Below, one piece after another: positions 5,872 through 9,276 of a DNA stretch of 9,276 nucleotides. Source of the DNA: Campylobacterales bacterium (GTDB taxonomy: Bacteria; Campylobacterota; Campylobacteria; Campylobacterales; QNZT01); assembly GCA_027081495.1 (NCBI GenBank), contig JALWKJ010000239.1, positions 1-9,276 of the forward strand. The letters are read 5' to 3'. A program made the position numbers and the translations under genes. A model generated the notes under the pieces. It did no database searches. It had not been told where the DNA came from and saw only the letters and a list, made by a program, of their open reading frames with translations. The number at the start of each line of letters is the position of its first letter. Position 1 is the first letter of the stretch.

Positions 5872-5877
5872 TACAAT
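5872..5877 (+). promoter_or_regulatory. Likely extended -10 box of the RND transporter gene
   Basis: TTTTGATACAAT ends with TACAAT at 5872-5877, preceded by TG at the extended -10 position and by T-rich DNA, the usual Campylobacterota pattern. The predicted start is near 5884, giving a leader of about 29 bases. A perfect TATAAT at 5857-5862 is an alternative, but it lacks the TG extension. Confidence 0.5.
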
Positions 5878-5912
5878 ACGATCTTGAGTATAAAATAAAA
5901 AAGAGACTCTCT

Positions 5913-8900
5913 ATGATCAGAAAAATTATAACTTTCTCTATAGAAAAATCGACGCTAAACCATATATTTTTTCTCTTTTTGATCATGTTGGGTATATTTT
6001 CATATATTAAAATTCCTAAAGAGATATTTCCGCCGGTTATAACGAATGCGATATCGATAACGGGAAACTATAGCGGCGCCAGCGCGGATATTCTTGACAA
6101 AATGGCGGTTACCGCGATAGAAGAAGACCTTGGCGCGCTAAGTGATGTTGATAAAATCGAAAGTACCGTCAAAAACGGCTTTTTCAGGATAAAAGCCACC
6201 CTCAAAGATAACGCGGACATAGATTCGGCGCTTAGCGATATAAAAGATATTCTCTCAAAACTAAAACGAGACCTGCCTCAAGACATGAACGAACCGATCG
6301 CAAAAAGAATAAAAAACAGTTTTCCTCTCATAACGATCGCCATCGCATCCGATCAAAACAAAGAAAATCTTCTAAAAGCCGCTAACGCATTAAAAAAAGA
6401 GTTATCGACCATAAACGATTTAAGCGACATCTTTATCCGAGGAGACGCGGACAAAGAACTTCTAATTTCTCTCGATTCAAAAAAGATACTTGCATACGGA
6501 CTCGATCAAAACGCGGTCGTTTCGGCTCTTTCGTCTTTAAGTTCTATTTTTCCGGTAGGTCTTATAAAAGAGAAAGGAAATCATCTTTTTTTAAGCACAT
6601 ACAACGGCTTTAAAGAGAGTAATAAAATTGCTCAAACCATCATCACCGTCGGCGGTAAGAAAATACGCATCAAAGATATAGCGAGGGTCTCTTTTACGCT
6701 GGAAGACGCTAAAGAGATTTCCCATTTTAACGCGCTGCCTAATATTTCGCTCAGTATAAACAAAGCCAAAACGGGAAACTCTATAGCTCTTGTAAAAAAG
6801 ATAAGAACTATTTTGAAAAATTTTGAAAAGCAATACCCGAAATTTAAATTTCAAATTTACACGGATACTTCCATTTGGATAAGAAATCGCCTAAATACCG
6901 TTATATCGAATATTCTCTTCGGACTTATTTTGGTATCTTTGTCAATCTTTGTTTTCGTCAATGCCAGAATATCGTTCGTAGTGGCGATAGGTATTCCGAC
7001 AAGTTTCTTAATCGGTCTAATCGCGACCGACTTGATGGGCTATTCCATAAATATGCTCTCTCTTCTTGGAGGTCTTATAGCTCTTGGTATGCTTGTGGAT
7101 GAAGCGATAGTCGTCGCCGAAAATATTCAAAGACATATCGAAAACGGCGACGATCCGAAAACCGCCGCTATAAACGGAGCGACTGAGATGTTTCCCGCCG
7201 TGCTTACGGCAACGGCGACAACGGTTTTCGCTTTTTTGCCTCTATTGATCATGAGCGGGGATATGGGCGTTTTTATCAAAGTTTTACCGATTATGATATC
7301 TATTTTACTTCTTAGTTCACTTTTTGAAGCCTACTTTTTCCTCCATCTTCATTCAAAAGAAATTTTGAAAAAAGAGACTAAAAAACCAAAAAGCGATAAA
7401 TTTTGGAGCCGGCTGAAAATCAAATATAAAAAAAGTCTCTTTTTTTTGTTAAAACACTCCAAAATAAACCTCGCCGTTTTTACTCTTACCGTTTTACTGC
7501 TAAGCGCTTTTATGATTTCCAAAAGTAAATTTCAACTTTTTCCTACTTTTGATACTACACAAATCTATATCAGCGGGAAAGTAAACAAGAACTACTCTCT
7601 AAACCAAACCCTAGAGCTTGTAACCGAAGTTGAAAAAATGGTTCTACACAATCTAAATAAAAACGACATAAGCTCGGTTACATCGATCTGTGGAATGAAA
7701 CTGGACAATAAATACAAACCGCAGACGGGTGAAAATCTCTTTCATATTTTCGTCAATCTTCATGAAAGAAAGCCGCGCGGCTTTTATAACAGCGTCATAA
7801 ATCCTATCTTATCTCCGGAATTTGACGACTCGGATATGATTCGCGAAAACTCTGCTCAGGATATCGCGAAAAAAATAAAGAGTCTTACAAAAAGATTTCA
7901 AAACGATAAGAATTTTGAAGAGTTTAGCATCATCGTACCGGGTGCGGGCATAGTCGAAAGCGATGTTGACATAGCTCTTAGCGCAGATGAAAAAAAACTC
8001 GTTGAAGCCATAAACGAACTCAAAGCAAAAATGCGTCAAATAGATGGAGTTTACAATATTCACACCGATATAATCGAAGGAGAAAAAGAGATCAAGTTCA
8101 AGCTAAACCAATACGGCGAATCTTTAGGGTTTAGCGAAGCGTTTATCGCGCAAACTCTTAGATCTTTGTTTCTAAAAGCGGAAATAGGCAAAATGTTTTA
8201 CAATTCAAAACTAACTAGAATAAAATCGCAAGATATACAAAAAGATAAAAGCGACACGCTTTATAATTTAATCGTTTCCGTTCCCGGTTCTTTTCAAAAA
8301 GTACGATTGAGTGAAGTTGTGGATTTTGTCATAAAAAAAAGCCCCTCTACCGTCTATAAGGAAAACGGCGTTAAAATTCACTCCGTTTTAGCGAGTCTTG
8401 ACAAAGAGAAAATAAAATCCGCACAATTTATAAAAAAGATAACTCCGCTTTTGGACAAATTTAAAAAAGAGAAAATAACGGTTTTTATAAAAGGAGAAGA
8501 GAAAGAAAATCAAAAAGTACAAGCGGAGATGACGCAAGCGGCGATCATCGCTATATTTTTGATTTTTATCTCTCTCGTGTGGATGTTTGGGAAAATCTCC
8601 CTTTCACTTTTTGTACTCTCTACCATCCCTCTTTCCGTTTTCGGTGTATTGGTCGGTCATATAATCATGCAAATGGATCTTACTATGCCCGGAATCCTTG
8701 GAATCGTAGGACTTGCGGGAGTAGTGGTAAATGATGGAATCATAATGATCGATTTCATAAGAAAAGCTAAAACAAAAGATGAATTTATACATCTGGCGTC
8801 TCTTAGAATCCGTCCTATTCTTTTAACTTCCATCACTACTATTTTAGGACTTGGAACCTTGATCTTTTTCGCGCAGGGACAGGCGGTCATACTCCAACCT

Positions 8901-8996
8901 ATGGCGATCTCTTTGGGTTACGGCATAGCTTGGGCTACGGTTTTAAATCTTCTGTTTTTACCGCTTTTGTATGCAAGCGTTAAAAAGATAGATTAA
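5913..8996 (+). CDS. RND-superfamily efflux transporter, inner-membrane subunit
   Basis: A proton-driven RND permease of about 1027 residues, the usual length for AcrB-type pumps. The start at 5913 gives the typical MIRKIITFSIEKS N-terminus; an in-frame ATG at 5868 would add 15 residues but lies upstream of the likely -10 box. Numbered from 5913: TM1 16-32, large periplasmic loop 33-325, TM2-TM6 about 328-479, TM7 518-535, second loop 536-872, TM8-TM12 about 876-1020. TM4 carries GMLVDEAIVVAENIQ, where the AcrB Asp-Asp pair is Asp396-Glu397. TM10 carries GVVVNDGIIMIDF, where the AcrB lysine position is Asn940; this VVND form occurs in other RND branches. Family knowledge says such pumps work with a periplasmic adaptor and an outer membrane channel, but neither is encoded beside it here. 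The substrate cannot be told. It is divergent from the sensor operon and its stop overlaps that of the convergent reductase gene. Confidence 0.92.
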   Translation: MIRKIITFSIEKSTLNHIFFLFLIMLGIFSYIKIPKEIFPPVITNAISITGNYSGASADILDKMAVTAIEEDLGALSDVDKIESTVKNGFFRIKATLKDNADIDSALSDIKDILSKLKRDLPQDMNEPIAKRIKNSFPLITIAIASDQNKENLLKAANALKKELSTINDLSDIFIRGDADKELLISLDSKKILAYGLDQNAVVSALSSLSSIFPVGLIKEKGNHLFLSTYNGFKESNKIAQTIITVGGKKIRIKDIARVSFTLEDAKEISHFNALPNISLSINKAKTGNSIALVKKIRTILKNFEKQYPKFKFQIYTDTSIWIRNRLNTVISNILFGLILVSLSIFVFVNARISFVVAIGIPTSFLIGLIATDLMGYSINMLSLLGGLIALGMLVDEAIVVAENIQRHIENGDDPKTAAINGATEMFPAVLTATATTVFAFLPLLIMSGDMGVFIKVLPIMISILLLSSLFEAYFFLHLHSKEILKKETKKPKSDKFWSRLKIKYKKSLFFLLKHSKINLAVFTLTVLLLSAFMISKSKFQLFPTFDTTQIYISGKVNKNYSLNQTLELVTEVEKMVLHNLNKNDISSVTSICGMKLDNKYKPQTGENLFHIFVNLHERKPRGFYNSVINPILSPEFDDSDMIRENSAQDIAKKIKSLTKRFQNDKNFEEFSIIVPGAGIVESDVDIALSADEKKLVEAINELKAKMRQIDGVYNIHTDIIEGEKEIKFKLNQYGESLGFSEAFIAQTLRSLFLKAEIGKMFYNSKLTRIKSQDIQKDKSDTLYNLIVSVPGSFQKVRLSEVVDFVIKKSPSTVYKENGVKIHSVLASLDKEKIKSAQFIKKITPLLDKFKKEKITVFIKGEEKENQKVQAEMTQAAIIAIFLIFISLVWMFGKISLSLFVLSTIPLSVFGVLVGHIIMQMDLTMPGILGIVGLAGVVVNDGIIMIDFIRKAKTKDEFIHLASLRIRPILLTSITTILGLGTLIFFAQGQAVILQPMAISLGYGIAWATVLNLLFLPLLYASVKKID

Positions 8997-9276
8997 CTCT
9001 TCTTAACGCTTTGCATCTCGCAACTCTCAGTCGTACAAAACCTTGAATCCTGACCGTCCGAACCGCAAAAACTCTCCCAATTTATCTCTTTTAAGGCTTT
9101 TAGCCTTTTTTCATACTCATCTTTCGTAATGCCCTCATACGGCATTTGGGCATACGCTCCTAAATCCGTATGCGGCAGCATGGAGACGCTCTTTATAACC
9201 GGTGCGAACTGCGCAAGCATATGAGCTATTTGATCGCCTTCCTTCTCTTTGTCGAAATATACGGTACAACTTACCA
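8993..9276 (-). CDS. nrdJ: Adenosylcobalamin-dependent ribonucleoside-triphosphate reductase, C-terminus (partial)
   Basis: The gene enters from the right edge and only its last 93 complete codons are present. The visible protein runs VSCTVYFDKEKEGDQ..., then a KSVSMLPHTD segment and AQMPYEGITKDEYEKRL, and ends with FCTTESCE. These resemble the end of the monomeric class II reductase family (Lactobacillus leichmannii type). The final Cys-x4-Cys has the same spacing as the swinging thiol pair that re-reduces the active site. The enzyme makes deoxynucleotides without oxygen, using a cobalamin-derived radical, and takes electrons from thioredoxin. The catalytic barrel lies outside the window. 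Class II family is likely; the exact subfamily is less sure. The stop TAA (8993-8995) overlaps the TAA of the convergent transporter gene. Confidence 0.78.
   Translation of the reverse strand, partial: VSCTVYFDKEKEGDQIAHMLAQFAPVIKSVSMLPHTDLGAYAQMPYEGITKDEYEKRLKALKEINWESFCGSDGQDSRFCTTESCEMQSVKKS

Noticed and set aside
5774..5986. A 70-codon minus-strand ORF across the divergent promoter region
   Set aside because: It covers both proposed promoters and the 5' end of the transporter gene, has a composition typical of AT-rich noncoding DNA, and has no convincing ribosome binding site or motif.
1..9276. CRISPR array, insertion sequence or prophage signs
   Set aside because: No regularly spaced short direct repeats, transposase or integrase coding, or terminal inverted repeats with target duplications were seen.

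Overview
The window looks like chromosomal DNA of a free-living Campylobacterota (Sulfurimonas/Sulfurovum-like). This is inferred from the AT-rich composition, extended -10 type promoters without clear -35 boxes, an EF-P tail of bacterial type, and a cluster of small periplasmic PilJ-type proteins, which are common in that phylum. The exact genus cannot be fixed from sequence reading alone.

Left part (1-1790, plus strand): the last codons of efp, then about 360 bases without an established gene. That gap holds a likely promoter near 261 and a strongly structured leader RNA. The leader has nested stems at 335-454 and a possible 28-codon upstream ORF that runs through their 5' arms. It precedes a secreted 418-residue protein with a tandemly duplicated Cys/His/Gly-rich unit followed by three SdrD-B-like calcium-loop repeats. 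A 12-bp perfect hairpin ends this unit, and the stop codon of the convergent gene lies inside it.

Middle part (1764-5751, minus strand): a tight four-gene operon (gaps of 10, 3 and 3 bases), transcribed from about 5800 leftwards. Three genes encode exported, soluble, double P-box (PilJ/NarX-type, GxxRMxxQR) proteins; the third is degenerate. The fourth encodes an inner-membrane protein with a periplasmic NIT-type (nitrate/nitrite sensing) domain and a cytoplasmic HATPase-like domain that lacks the phosphoacceptor histidine region and most ATP-binding residues. I read this as a sensing assembly for a small ligand, possibly nitrate or nitrite by family analogy. It has no visible classical output and is the best candidate here for an undescribed system.

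Right part (5752-9276): a 161-base divergent promoter region with an ATTGAC-N15-GTCAAT inverted repeat separates the operon from a plus-strand RND-family inner-membrane transporter (about 1027 aa). No membrane fusion protein or outer membrane channel is encoded beside it. Its stop codon overlaps, through a shared TTAA, the stop of a convergent gene that enters from the right edge. That gene has the C-terminus of an adenosylcobalamin-dependent (class II) ribonucleoside-triphosphate reductase, with the swinging C-x4-C pair. The divergent layout suggests, but does not prove, that the sensor operon and the transporter are co-regulated.
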